A stretch of 64,000 nt of DNA, from assembly GCA_050700835.1 (NCBI GenBank), contig JBOHDX010000128.1:1-64000 (forward strand), in the 5' to 3' direction. The translations under genes and the position numbers were made by a program. Source of the DNA: JBOHDX01 sp050700835 (GTDB lineage Bacteria; Actinomycetota; Actinomycetes; Propionibacteriales; Nocardioidaceae). Within the stretch, counting starts at the first letter, position 1. Each line of letters begins with the position of its first letter. The notes beneath the pieces were generated by a model that did not search any database, had not been told where the DNA came from, and saw nothing but the letters and a program-made list of their open reading frames with translations. This document shows positions 1 to 8,991 of this stretch, one piece after another.

Positions 1-65
1 GGCTGAGGCAGTCTTGATGGCGTCGTGGCAATTCTCGTGGTGTACAACCGTTGAGATGTGCCGAC

Positions 66-89
66 GTACCACGAGAACGTGGTAAACCG
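66..89. repeat. Palindromic 3'-end hairpin repeat, copy 1
   Basis: The core is TACCACG-AGAA-CGTGGTA, two 7-bp arms around an AGAA tetraloop, followed by AACCG. The same 24-mer occurs at 60506-60529, and an extended form at 60440-60467. This copy lies 24 nt past the stop of the minus-strand deacetylase gene, so it may act as its terminator. A degenerate relative may precede it at about 30-53. A terminator role is inferred from position and folding. Confidence 0.75.
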
Positions 90-113
90 CAGGCACGGCG
101 CCAGCGGGGCGGG

Positions 114-1193
114 TCACCGCCTGCCGAGCGTCGCCAGATGCGCCGCCACCAGCCGGCCGAGCGAGTCGAGGTGGTAGCCGCCCTCCTGCACCGCGACCGT
201 GGGCAGTCCAAGATCGGCGAGGATCCGGCCTGCGTCTGCGTACCCTCCGATCCCGACCTGCAACGGGCTCTCCGGGTCGTCGGCGGCCGCGTCGACGCCG
301 AGCGAGACGACAAGGGCATCTGCGCCGAACGACCGGACGGCGTCCGCCAGGGTGGCGACAGCTGCACACCACGGACTGTCGCCGGTGCCCGGTGGCAACG
401 GGACGTTCAGGGTGGCGCCGGTCCCCTGGCCCGTGCCGCGTTCGGTGGCGAAGCCGACGACGTGCGGGAACCAGCCGGCCGCCGGATCGACGTGCACCGA
501 CGCGTACAACACGTCGCCGCGGTCCCAGAAGATCGCCTCCGTGCCGTTGCCATGGTGCGCGTCGACGTCGACGACGGCCACCTTGGCGTGGCCTGCCTCG
601 CGCAATGCCTGGGCCGCGACGGCCGCGTTGTTCAGGTAGCACGACCCGCCGTACGCGTGCCGAGTCACATGGTGCCCCGGCGGCCGGCACAGCGCGTATG
701 CCAGCGGCGCACCGGACGTCACCAGGTCCACGGCCGTCAGGGCCACGTCGACGGCAGCCCGGGCGCCGGTCCAGGTGCCCGGTCCGACCAACGTCATGGT
801 GTCGTAGCAGTACGTGCCCGCGAGGGCGTGCGCGGCAACTGCCGGGCGGCTGGGGAGGCCGTCGAGCATCCCGGCCGTCGCGAAGAAGTACGGCACCACG
901 CGGTCCTGTCCCGACATCTCCACGATGCCGGACGCCATCCACCGCTCGTGCGCACCTGCCAGATGATCCACCAGCGCCGGGTCATGGACTCGGCGCAGCA
1001 CGTCCTCGTCGTGCGCCGTCGCCTCGACCAGCGGATGGCCCGCGGACACCAGGGACGCCCGGATCGCGTCCACCCGGCCAGCCACCTCCGTGCCCGGTGT
1101 CGAGACGCCAACCCACACCTCGGCACCGGGGTCGTGGGCACGCGTAAGCGGGGACCACACCGCCGGGCACCGGACCGCCTCCGAGTCGCTCAC
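114..1193 (-). CDS. HDAC/acetylpolyamine-amidohydrolase family deacetylase
   Basis: The 359-residue product is a zinc-dependent deacetylase of the arginase/HDAC fold. Visible family motifs are RPPGHH, the zinc-binding DVDAHHGNGT, the later D-rich GVDAAADDPESPL, and EGGY carrying the catalytic tyrosine. Bacterial members remove acetyl groups from polyamines, acetoin-related compounds or lysines; the substrate cannot be read from sequence. The GTG start was chosen because GGAGG lies 5 nt upstream. A longer reading would overlap the divergent P1 peptidase gene. The 85 bp between the two starts presumably hold both promoters. The product looks complete and cytoplasmic. Confidence 0.88.
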   Translation of the reverse strand: MSDSEAVRCPAVWSPLTRAHDPGAEVWVGVSTPGTEVAGRVDAIRASLVSAGHPLVEATAHDEDVLRRVHDPALVDHLAGAHERWMASGIVEMSGQDRVVPYFFATAGMLDGLPSRPAVAAHALAGTYCYDTMTLVGPGTWTGARAAVDVALTAVDLVTSGAPLAYALCRPPGHHVTRHAYGGSCYLNNAAVAAQALREAGHAKVAVVDVDAHHGNGTEAIFWDRGDVLYASVHVDPAAGWFPHVVGFATERGTGQGTGATLNVPLPPGTGDSPWCAAVATLADAVRSFGADALVVSLGVDAAADDPESPLQVGIGGYADAGRILADLGLPTVAVQEGGYHLDSLGRLVAAHLATLGRR

Positions 1194-1278
1194 CGGCACC
1201 TCCGTTTCGGGGACATCTGCGGGCGTACGCCGCGCAGGAGTTCGCGGTCGACGGCGTACCGCTGGCAAGATTGGCGGC

Positions 1279-2385
1279 ATGCCACGCGCCGCGGACCTGG
1301 GCATCAGCCTAGGGAACATGCCAGCGGGCAAGACGAGTTCTGTCCTCGACGTCCCCGGGGTGGGGCTCGGGCACGCAACTGTGCACCGGGACGAGCCCGA
1401 CCCTCCTCAGGGTCGAGGCGTCGCACGGACGGGCGTGACCGTCCTCGTCGTGGCCGAGGACGCCTTCGAGCGGCCGTGCCCCGCAGGTGGGGCCGTCCTC
1501 AACGGGGCCGGGGAGTGCACCGGCTTCATCACCGCCGCCGAGTGGGGCAGCCTCGAGACGCCGATCTTCCTCACGTCCACGCTGCAGCTGGGTCGGGTGT
1601 ACGACGCGGCCTGCGAGCTGATGCTCGAGCGCGAGCCGCGAGTGGCCGAGGACTTCATCATCCCCGTGGTCGCCGAGTGCGACGACTCCTTCCTCAATGA
1701 CGCCCGCCGGATGCAGGTCGAGCGCGCGGATGTCGACGACGCGTGGGCTGCGGCGCTCGCGTCGCGCGGGACCACGACGCCGCCCGACGAGGGCAGCGTC
1801 GGCTCGGGCACCGGTATGTCGTGCCTCGGCTACAAGGGCGGCATCGGGACCGCCTCGCGGGTCACCGCGGACGGGCACACGGTCGGTGTCGTGCTGATGA
1901 CGAACTTCGGCCAACGGTCAAGGCTCACCGTCGCCGGCGTGCCGATGGGCCGCCTGCTGCCTCCCGACCCCGACGACCCCGATGACCCCGCCGACGCGCT
2001 GCCGCCGGCCGGCTCCTGCATCGGAGTGGTCGTCACCGACGCGCCCGTCGACGGGGCAGGCTGCGCCCGGCTGGCGCGCCGGGTCGGGCTCGGCCTGGCG
2101 CGGACCGGGTCGTATGCCAGCCACGGCTCGGGCGAGATCTTCCTGGCGGCGAGCACCGGCCTGCGACACGACCGCGACGGGGCGCACGACGGCCTCGTCG
2201 GCGTCACCGGGCGGGCGCTCGACCCGCTGTTCGAGGCGGTGGTCGACGTCAGCGAGGAGGCGGTCCTCAACTCGATGCTGACGTCGCGGACCACGACCGG
2301 GCGGGACGGCCACGTGCGTGAGGGCTTGCCGGCCGACGCGGTCCGCGAGCTGCTCGCCGCCTACGGCCGGGACCACCGTGGCTGA
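1279..2385 (+). CDS. P1 family peptidase (DmpA/L-aminopeptidase-D-esterase type)
   Basis: The 368-residue protein matches the P1/DmpA-BapA family of self-processing N-terminal nucleophile aminopeptidases. Recognisable parts are LGNMPAGKTSSVLDVPGVGLGH near the N-terminus, GSGTGMSCLGYKGGIGTASR at about 175-195, and a conserved C-terminal half ending in NSMLTSRTTTGRDG. In this family the precursor cuts itself near the GxGT/S motif to expose the nucleophile; the exact site here is inferred. Substrates are usually N-terminal D- or beta-amino acyl peptides. The ATG at 1279 gives the family's usual N-terminus. It overlaps the next gene by 8 bp. Confidence 0.88.
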   Translation: MPRAADLGISLGNMPAGKTSSVLDVPGVGLGHATVHRDEPDPPQGRGVARTGVTVLVVAEDAFERPCPAGGAVLNGAGECTGFITAAEWGSLETPIFLTSTLQLGRVYDAACELMLEREPRVAEDFIIPVVAECDDSFLNDARRMQVERADVDDAWAAALASRGTTTPPDEGSVGSGTGMSCLGYKGGIGTASRVTADGHTVGVVLMTNFGQRSRLTVAGVPMGRLLPPDPDDPDDPADALPPAGSCIGVVVTDAPVDGAGCARLARRVGLGLARTGSYASHGSGEIFLAASTGLRHDRDGAHDGLVGVTGRALDPLFEAVVDVSEEAVLNSMLTSRTTTGRDGHVREGLPADAVRELLAAYGRDHRG

Positions 2386-3970
2386 CACGACGGTGCACTC
2401 GGACCGGGCGTCCTCCCCGGGTGCGCCCGCCGCCGATCTGCCATTTGCGGAGCGGGCGTGGGTCATCGGCGCCGGCGCTGCGCTCGCGCTCGGTGTGATC
2501 TGGCTGCTCCTGCCGCCGATGGGCGTCGACCTCGCCGCCCAGGTGGCCCACAGCGACTTCGCCCGCACCCACCCGTGGATCCCGATCGACCTGCGCTGGT
2601 TCGGGGGGACCGACTCGCTCGGCTACAGCTTCATCGGGCCGCCACTGATGGCCGTCATCGGCGTACGCGCGTGCGGCGTGCTGGCCACCGCCGCCTGTGC
2701 CGGCCTGCTGGGTGCGCTGATGGATCGCTGCGCGGTGCCGCGCCCGAGACTGGGCGCGGTCGCCGGTGCGGTGTCGCTGGCGGTCAACCTGTACGTCGGG
2801 CGGATCACCTTCGCGGTCGGGGCGGCCCTGGGGCTCGCCACTCTGCTGGCGATCACCTACCGGCGGCGCCCCCGCTGGGTGCTGATGGTGCTCGGCAGCC
2901 TGCTCACGTGGGCGGCGAGCCCTCTGGCGGCGTTGTTCCTCGGGCTGGCCGGCGCCGCGCTGCTGCTGCGGCGCTACATCCGCGAAGGGATCGTGCTCGG
3001 GTCCACCGTGCTCGTCACCCTGCTCGGGTCGTTGTTGATCGGCCAAGGCGGCTACATGCCGATGAGCGGCTGGGACGTCGTGACCGGGGTGGTCGCCTGC
3101 GGGGTCGTCGCAGTCACCACCAGATATGACATCGTCCGCGTCGCCGCTCTGATCGCAGCGGTGGGCATCGGCCTGTCGATGCTGATCCACTCGGAGGTCG
3201 GCTCCAACGCGGTGCGTCTGCCAGTGGTGTTCGCCGTCCCGATCGTGGTCGCCACCTCGCGCTGGCGCACCGTGACGCTGGCACCGCTCGTGGCGCTCGC
3301 CGCCTCGATGGGACTTCCGTCGACGGCCAGCGGCCTCACCGCCATCAACGACCCGACGAACCAGGCCAGCTACTACACCGGGCTGCTAGAGGAGCTGGAA
3401 CAGCTGCCGCTCACCGGCCGGGTCGAGGTCCCGCCCACCCTCAACCACTGGGAGTCCGTCTATGTCGCTGAGCACGTACCCCTGGCCCGCGGATGGATGA
3501 CACAGCTGGACGCAGGCTACGAAGCCGGGTTCTTCGACCAGCGTCTGAACGCCGACAGCTACCGGCGCTGGCTGTCCGACAACGCGGTCCAGTACATCGC
3601 CGTTCCCGACGCGCCGGTCGGAGCTCCCGGGCAGCAGGAGGAGGCGTTGATCGACGGTGGGCTGCCCTACCTGCACCAGATCTGGCGACGGAGCCCCTGG
3701 ACGATCTATGCCGTACGCAACCCCACGTCGACCGTCGAGGGTGCCCGGCTGGTGCGGCAGTCACCTGCCGCCCTCGTGTTCCACGTGGACCGGCCGGGCA
3801 CTGTGCTGGTCCGTATCCGCTGGTCGCAGTTCCTGACCTTGACCGGCGCCGCTGCCTGCTTCGAGCCGGCCGCGGTGTGGACGTCGGTCAAGGTCAGCGA
3901 GCCAGGGACCTACGAGGTCGGCAGCGCGTTGGTCCCGGACCAGCTCCATCGCGTGTGCGCCACCCCATGA
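2378..3970 (+). CDS. Polytopic membrane protein of unknown function
   Basis: The product has 530 residues from a GTG that overlaps the upstream stop. Hydrophobic segments fill roughly residues 25-310. A soluble, probably extracytoplasmic C-terminal domain of about 200 residues follows, with motifs such as WESVYVAEHVPLARGW and NAVQYIAVPDAP. The layout (many membrane helices, then a folded outer domain) recalls GT-C type membrane glycosyltransferases, but no catalytic motif is certain, so no function is assigned. The overlap with the P1 peptidase gene suggests co-transcription. Proteins of this shape are common and unannotated in actinobacteria. Confidence 0.72.
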   Translation: MADTTVHSDRASSPGAPAADLPFAERAWVIGAGAALALGVIWLLLPPMGVDLAAQVAHSDFARTHPWIPIDLRWFGGTDSLGYSFIGPPLMAVIGVRACGVLATAACAGLLGALMDRCAVPRPRLGAVAGAVSLAVNLYVGRITFAVGAALGLATLLAITYRRRPRWVLMVLGSLLTWAASPLAALFLGLAGAALLLRRYIREGIVLGSTVLVTLLGSLLIGQGGYMPMSGWDVVTGVVACGVVAVTTRYDIVRVAALIAAVGIGLSMLIHSEVGSNAVRLPVVFAVPIVVATSRWRTVTLAPLVALAASMGLPSTASGLTAINDPTNQASYYTGLLEELEQLPLTGRVEVPPTLNHWESVYVAEHVPLARGWMTQLDAGYEAGFFDQRLNADSYRRWLSDNAVQYIAVPDAPVGAPGQQEEALIDGGLPYLHQIWRRSPWTIYAVRNPTSTVEGARLVRQSPAALVFHVDRPGTVLVRIRWSQFLTLTGAAACFEPAAVWTSVKVSEPGTYEVGSALVPDQLHRVCATP

Positions 3971-3997
3971 GTGCCTCAGGTCCGGCACAATGCAGGG

Positions 3998-5998
3998 ATG
4001 TCGGTGGCTACTGACTCACGGATCAGCCAGGTGGACGCGTCGTCAGAGCACGAGGTCCGCCTCCGCATGGACGACGGCGTCGAGCTGGCGGCGACGGTGT
4101 ACCTGCCTGGACGAGCCGCCGGGCCGCAGCCGTGCATCCTCGAAGCCCTCCCGTACCGCAAGGACGACCTCACCTGCGGATACGCCTCCGAGTACGTCCG
4201 GCTGCGTGACGAACATCAGTACGCGGTGTGCCGGCTCGACCTGCGCGGCACCGGTTCATCGGGCGGGCGGGCCGTCGACGAGTATCCCGAGGAGGAGCAG
4301 CGCGACCTGCTTGCGGTGATCGAGTGGCTGGCCGACCAGGACTGGTGCAACGGCGCGGTGGGCATGTACGGCACGTCCTACTCCGGCTTCAACTCGCTGC
4401 AGATGGCGTGCGAGCGTCCGCCTGCACTGAAGGCGATCTGCGCGATCTACGCCACCGACGACCGCTACACCGACGACGTCCACTGGCGCGGCGGCGCGCT
4501 GCGGATGATCGACCTCGTCGACTACTGCCACTACATGACGCCGATGAACGCGCTGCCGCCGGTGCCGGCCCGCTGGGGCGACGGCTGGCGCGACGAGTGG
4601 CGCGACCGGATCGATGCACTCGAGCCGTGGCTCCTGCGATGGCTCAACGAGTCTCTCGACGGCGGCTACTGGCGGCATGGGTCGGTGCACCCCGGCTATG
4701 ACCGGATCGAGTGCGCGGTGATGCTCGTGGTCGGCTGGGCCGACGGCTACCGGAACAACTCGTTCCGCACCGCCGCGGCGCTGCGCGAGGCCGGTGTCCC
4801 GCACCGCGTGCTGGCCGGACCGTGGGCGCACGCGTCGACCTCGTCCGCGGCGCCGGGGCCGCGGATCGACCTCGTGCCGGAGATGGTGGCCTGGTGGGAC
4901 CGCTGGCTGCGCGGTATCGACAACGGCGTCGACGACGGTCTCACCGGCCCGGCGCTGACCGCGTTCGTGCGCCGCTCGACGCGGCCCGAGCCGGACCTCG
5001 ACACCTACGAGGGCAGCTGGTGGCGGGAGGAGTGGCCGACCGCCAGGGTGAGCACGCGCAGCCTGCTGCTCGACTCCGACGTGCCCGACACCGCGGTCGA
5101 GTACGCCGTCCGCGCCGACACCGGCGTGAGTGCCTGGATCGACTGTGCCGGGCACCTCCCGTGGGGTCAGAGCGGCGACCAGAGGTTCGACGACGCCGCC
5201 AGCCTGCGTTGGGAGTGGGAGGCCGACGAGGTCACGGTCCTGGGTCAGCCGAGTGCGCACCTGAGGATCAGCGCCGACCGGCCGACGGCCTCGCTGTCGG
5301 TCAAGCTGTGCGACGTGTTCGCCGACGACACGTCGGCGCTGGTGACCCGCGGATCGCTCGACCTCGCCTACCACGAGGGTCTCGACGAGGCCAAGCCACT
5401 CGACCCGGGCACGGTCTATGACGTCGTGGTCGAGCTTGACGCGTGCGCGTACTCGTTCGACCCCGGGCACCGGCTCCGGCTCTCGTTGGCCGGCGCCGAC
5501 TGGCCGAACACGGTCGCGCCGCCGGAGCCGGTCACCCTGACCGTGCACGGTGGAGAACTGAGGTTGCCCGTCCACCAGGGGAAACCGGCGTACGACCCAC
5601 CGCGACTGACGCCCGGCGACGAACACTCCTCCGAGGACGTGACCGGCATCTCCTGGAAGGTCGTGCGCGACGTGCTGCAGCGCGAGACCTCCTGCGAGGT
5701 CGACCACGGCTCGACGTACGACATCCCCTTCGCCGGTGTGGCGACGGAGCACTACTGGGGCCGCGTCGGCGTCAACACTCGCGACTTCACCCAGCACGCC
5801 GAGGCGGAGGTGACCTTCACCTTGTCGTGGCCCGAGGCCACCGTCGTGACCCGCTCGCGGATGGACATCAGCATCGACCACGCAGGGTACGAGGTGATGA
5901 TCGACCTGCAGGCGCGTGACGGCGACGACGTGGTGGCCGAACGCCGGTGGCACCAGCTGGTGCCACGCCGCCGTCAGCCGAGCGACTCGCCCCGGTAG
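3998..5998 (+). CDS. CocE/NonD family S15 hydrolase (X-Pro dipeptidyl-peptidase-like)
   Basis: The 666-residue enzyme has an alpha/beta-hydrolase core with the nucleophile elbow GTSYSGF near residue 125 and the preceding GTGSSGG loop. A cap region and a C-terminal jelly-roll domain (from about 390, with SVKLCDVFADD and YSFDPGHRLRLSL) complete the cocaine esterase/X-prolyl dipeptidyl aminopeptidase architecture. It hydrolyses esters or N-terminal X-Pro dipeptides; the choice is not visible. No signal peptide is seen. The ATG at 3998 follows GCAGGG. The opening codons contain GGCTACTGACTCA, the half-site of the operator-like palindrome at 10181. The 3' end overlaps the convergent Rieske gene by 25 bp. 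Confidence 0.86.
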   Translation: MSVATDSRISQVDASSEHEVRLRMDDGVELAATVYLPGRAAGPQPCILEALPYRKDDLTCGYASEYVRLRDEHQYAVCRLDLRGTGSSGGRAVDEYPEEEQRDLLAVIEWLADQDWCNGAVGMYGTSYSGFNSLQMACERPPALKAICAIYATDDRYTDDVHWRGGALRMIDLVDYCHYMTPMNALPPVPARWGDGWRDEWRDRIDALEPWLLRWLNESLDGGYWRHGSVHPGYDRIECAVMLVVGWADGYRNNSFRTAAALREAGVPHRVLAGPWAHASTSSAAPGPRIDLVPEMVAWWDRWLRGIDNGVDDGLTGPALTAFVRRSTRPEPDLDTYEGSWWREEWPTARVSTRSLLLDSDVPDTAVEYAVRADTGVSAWIDCAGHLPWGQSGDQRFDDAASLRWEWEADEVTVLGQPSAHLRISADRPTASLSVKLCDVFADDTSALVTRGSLDLAYHEGLDEAKPLDPGTVYDVVVELDACAYSFDPGHRLRLSLAGADWPNTVAPPEPVTLTVHGGELRLPVHQGKPAYDPPRLTPGDEHSSEDVTGISWKVVRDVLQRETSCEVDHGSTYDIPFAGVATEHYWGRVGVNTRDFTQHAEAEVTFTLSWPEATVVTRSRMDISIDHAGYEVMIDLQARDGDDVVAERRWHQLVPRRRQPSDSPR

Positions 5999-7062
5999 AA
6001 GCGCCCGATCGTCGTCGTGAACTGGTGCACGGCGTCCTCCGCAGGCGAGAACGGGCCAGGCCGGAAGTGTGGCGATGCGAGACCGCGTTGCACCGACTCG
6101 CAGGCGGACCAGTCCTGACGGTTGGTGATGTCCCAGAACTCGACCGCGTAGGCGGGGTCGACCGGGATGTCGCCGGCGAGGAAGTACCACGAGCACTCGA
6201 CCCAGGTCAGGTCCGGCGCCAGCGGCACCATCCGGTGCGCCATCAGGTAGTCGGGGTGTGCCGAGATCAACAGGTTGGGCAGCAACCCGAGATATTCCAC
6301 GGTGCGCGGGTCGGCCCCCGGGATCGGCCGCCCGTTCGACTCGCCCGTGAGCGACATCGTCCTCGCGCCGTCCCGGAGGTCCATGCGTCCGCCGACCCAG
6401 GCGCCGGGAAGGTCGTAGTTGTCGCCGGACGTGGGCGGCGACACCTGGCACAGCTCCGGATGGATCAGCGGGCAGTGGTAGCACTCGTGGTAGTTCTCGC
6501 TGATGACCTTCCAGTTGGCTGCCACCTGATAGGTGTGGCGGGCGCCCAGCACCAGGTCCTCCGGCGTGTACGGCGCGACCAGCCGACCGAGCTCCCCGAC
6601 GTGATCGGCGAAGGAGACCGGCGCCCCGGGCGAGGCGGCGGTGGCGGCGTGACAGAACACCCAGCCGTGCCACGTCTCGACGGGGAGCTCGACGAGCCCG
6701 TTGTCAGCGGGCACGAAGCTGGGCAGCTCTCGGAAGCCGGGCGCCGCCTGCACGTGGCCGGCGAGGTGGTAGGACCAGGCGTGGTACGGGCACACGATGG
6801 ACCGGCGGCTGGAGGTGTCGTCGGTCCCCAGCAGTTCGTGCCCGCGATGCGTGCACGTGTTGGCGAACGCCCGCAGCCGGTCCGTCCACGTGAGCAGCAC
6901 GCCGATGTCCCCGACCACGACGGCACGCTGCGTCAGCGGCTCACCATCACCGGCAGCGCGGAGGTCGGACGCCCGGCCGAGGCACGTCCAAGTCCCGGCG
7001 AACAGGTGACGTCGTTCCCAGGCCAGCACCTCTGGTGAGGTGTACGCCGCCGCCGGCAGCAT
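5974..7062 (-). CDS. Rieske non-heme iron oxygenase, GbcA/CntA type (paralogue 1)
   Basis: This alpha-subunit-like oxygenase (about 362 residues) has an N-terminal Rieske domain with the CTHRGH and CPYHAW ligand pairs, and a catalytic domain with NYHECYHCPLIHPELC. The acid two residues before the first iron histidine is Glu (E-x2-H-x4-H), as in the carnitine oxygenase CntA, not the Asp of ring-hydroxylating dioxygenases. NRQDW near the C-terminus probably carries the third iron ligand. Such enzymes demethylate or cleave quaternary ammonium compounds. No reductase gene is adjacent. The ATG at 7062 is a choice: the frame stays open to 7209, where it would meet the divergent TetR gene, and no strong ribosome site decides it. 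Confidence 0.83.
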   Translation of the reverse strand: MLPAAAYTSPEVLAWERRHLFAGTWTCLGRASDLRAAGDGEPLTQRAVVVGDIGVLLTWTDRLRAFANTCTHRGHELLGTDDTSSRRSIVCPYHAWSYHLAGHVQAAPGFRELPSFVPADNGLVELPVETWHGWVFCHAATAASPGAPVSFADHVGELGRLVAPYTPEDLVLGARHTYQVAANWKVISENYHECYHCPLIHPELCQVSPPTSGDNYDLPGAWVGGRMDLRDGARTMSLTGESNGRPIPGADPRTVEYLGLLPNLLISAHPDYLMAHRMVPLAPDLTWVECSWYFLAGDIPVDPAYAVEFWDITNRQDWSACESVQRGLASPHFRPGPFSPAEDAVHQFTTTIGRFYRGESLG

Positions 7063-7208
7063 CCGCGACGAACCGAAGGGCTGCAGCACATGGTCGAGAC
7101 CGTCGGGGCTGCGACCGTCCGGGGCGAGCAGCCGGGGCGGCAGCAAGGGGCCGGCGCGGGCTCCGGAGTGCGCGGTCAAGGGTGCCTGCGCGAGTAGGGT
7201 CGGGCGCA

Positions 7209-7808
7209 ATGACGAGGCGCAACGTGGAGGTGCGGCGGGACGAGATCCTCGCCGCGACGGTCGTCTGCATCGCCGAGTCCGGGCTGTCGCAGACGCGGGT
7301 CAAGGATGTGGCCAGGCAGCTCGGTGTCAGCACCGCACTCGTCTTCTATCACTTCGAGACCAAGGACGCCCTGCTCGCGGCGGCGTTCGAGCACGCCGTC
7401 GAACAGGACCTGTCTCGGCTCGACCGGACCCTGGCCCGTGGCCACGGCTCGACCGACCGGCTGCGCCGGCTGCTCGCGACCTACGGACCCACCGGATCGG
7501 CGGAGGGCTGGCGCCTGTGGATCGACGCCTGGGCCTTGGCGCTGCGGGAGCCGACGATCAGGACGGCTCTGCGCCGGCTCGACAAGCGTTGGCGGGACGC
7601 GCTGGAGTCGACCGTGCGTGACGGCGTCGAGTCCGGTGACTTCTCGTGCCCGGACCCGGCCGCGGCGACCGCCCGGATCGGCGCACTGCTCGACGGCCTG
7701 TCGGTGTCGGCGCTGCTTTACGGGTCGGTGTCGCGCCAACGGCTGCGGACCTGGATCCGTGAGGCCGCCGCGATCGAGCTCGGCGTCCCGGCGGCCGTGC
7801 TGCTCTGA
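7209..7808 (+). CDS. TetR family transcriptional regulator
   Basis: The 199-residue protein has a typical N-terminal helix-turn-helix: SQTRVKDVARQLGVSTALVF followed by YHFETKDALL. The rest is a helical ligand domain. It lies between the two Rieske operons, divergent from the first and convergent with the sarcosine oxidase gene, so it probably controls these demethylation genes. Its likely operator is the 22-bp palindrome at 10181-10202 in front of the second Rieske gene. This pairing is inferred from position and symmetry. The start codon is the ATG at 7209; longer readings run into the Rieske gene's upstream region. Confidence 0.88.
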   Translation: MTRRNVEVRRDEILAATVVCIAESGLSQTRVKDVARQLGVSTALVFYHFETKDALLAAAFEHAVEQDLSRLDRTLARGHGSTDRLRRLLATYGPTGSAEGWRLWIDAWALALREPTIRTALRRLDKRWRDALESTVRDGVESGDFSCPDPAAATARIGALLDGLSVSALLYGSVSRQRLRTWIREAAAIELGVPAAVLL

Positions 7809-7827
7809 CCTCGTCATCGGCTCCCCC

Positions 7828-8991
7828 TCACACCAGCCAGCTGACTGGAGCGTGCTCGTCGGTCAGTGCGGCGCGGTCCAGGGCGTACGCCGAGAGATCC
7901 ACCGGGGTCTCGCCGGCGCGCGCGAGGTCCGCGAGCAACCGGCCGAACGTCGGGGCGAACTTGAATCCGTGACCCGCCCCCAGCCCGACGACCACCGACT
8001 CGTGCCCCGGGACCGGCCCGAGCACGAAGTCTCGGTCCGGCGTCAGGGTGTAGAGACATGACAGGGACCGGACCGGCCGCCCCGATCCGGGCAGCATTCG
8101 CGCCATGAACGCGGCCAGCAGAGCCTCGCGCTCGGCATCCCGCTCGAAGCTGCGGCCGTCACCGGTCACGGGCGGCCCGCCACAGTCCTGAGCAGCCTTG
8201 ACCGTTGCCTCGCCGTAGCAAGGGAAGCCGTAGAACGACGGGTCGTCCATCCAGATCCACAGCGGCATCTGCCCCGGCGCGAACCGTTCGGGCTCGGTCG
8301 GCGCGAAGTAGCTGGCTTGCTCCTGCGTCACCGTCAGAGGCAACCGGTGGTCGAGGCCGGAAAGGACGTCGTTGGTCCAGGCGTCGGCGCACACCACGAC
8401 CCGGTCGGCGAGGTAGGTGCGGTCGGTGCTCTCGACCTCCACCCCGCCGGCGCCGAGGTCACGGATCGCCAGGACGGGTGACCGGTCGCGCAGCACTGCC
8501 CCGAAGGCACGCGCCAGTCGCTGCATCGCGGCCGTGCCCCGAGCGGCCGGGACGATCGCGGCGCGCTTCTGGTACAGCGCGGTCGTGCCGGCCGGCAGGG
8601 CGAACTGCGGCCAGCGGGCCGCGACGTCACCGACGTCGAGCTGCTCGTAGTCCACGTCGCAGGCACGCAGCGAGTCGACATAGTCGACCGCGGGGATCGC
8701 GGCATCCGGCGGGAACAGGTCCAGTCCCCCGACAGTGGTCACGAACGACTCCCCTGCCGCCCGCTCCAGGTCCGCCCAGTCCCGGTACGCCTCGAACGTC
8801 AAGCGGACGTAGCCCGGGGTGTGGTAGCTGTGCCGCAGGATCCGCGAACTGTCGTGCGACGCGCCCCGGTGGTGGCCCAGCTCGTACCTCTCCAGCCCGA
8901 CCACCGCGGCGCCGCGGCGTGCCAAGGCGTAGGCGGTGGCGCTGCCCAGGGCACCGAGCCCGACCACGACGTACTCGACCCTGTCTGTCAT
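7828..8991 (-). CDS. Monomeric sarcosine oxidase/N-methyl amino acid oxidase family flavoenzyme
   Basis: The 387-residue FAD-dependent amine oxidase opens with the dinucleotide fold YVVVGLGALGSATAYALARR. It carries GASHDSSRILRHSYH, the family segment near the flavin, and SLSCLYTLTPDRDFVLGPVP near the C-terminus, where the cysteine is the usual site of covalent FAD attachment in monomeric sarcosine oxidases. It would oxidatively demethylate an N-methyl amino acid, releasing formaldehyde and hydrogen peroxide. Its ATG overlaps the stop of the upstream Rieske gene (ATGA), so the two are translationally coupled. The context suggests successive removal of methyl groups; substrates could be sarcosine, N-methylproline or a related compound. 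Confidence 0.87.
   Translation of the reverse strand: MTDRVEYVVVGLGALGSATAYALARRGAAVVGLERYELGHHRGASHDSSRILRHSYHTPGYVRLTFEAYRDWADLERAAGESFVTTVGGLDLFPPDAAIPAVDYVDSLRACDVDYEQLDVGDVAARWPQFALPAGTTALYQKRAAIVPAARGTAAMQRLARAFGAVLRDRSPVLAIRDLGAGGVEVESTDRTYLADRVVVCADAWTNDVLSGLDHRLPLTVTQEQASYFAPTEPERFAPGQMPLWIWMDDPSFYGFPCYGEATVKAAQDCGGPPVTGDGRSFERDAEREALLAAFMARMLPGSGRPVRSLSCLYTLTPDRDFVLGPVPGHESVVVGLGAGHGFKFAPTFGRLLADLARAGETPVDLSAYALDRAALTDEHAPVSWLV

Noticed and set aside
51..1700. Long plus-strand open frame of 549 codons opposite the deacetylase
   Set aside because: It is Arg/Pro-rich low-information sequence and overlaps two genes with clear motifs. High GC content keeps such antisense frames open.
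4256..6673. 805-codon minus-strand frame opposite the CocE gene
   Set aside because: It runs through the CocE hydrolase and part of the Rieske gene on a shadow frame with no recognisable domain.
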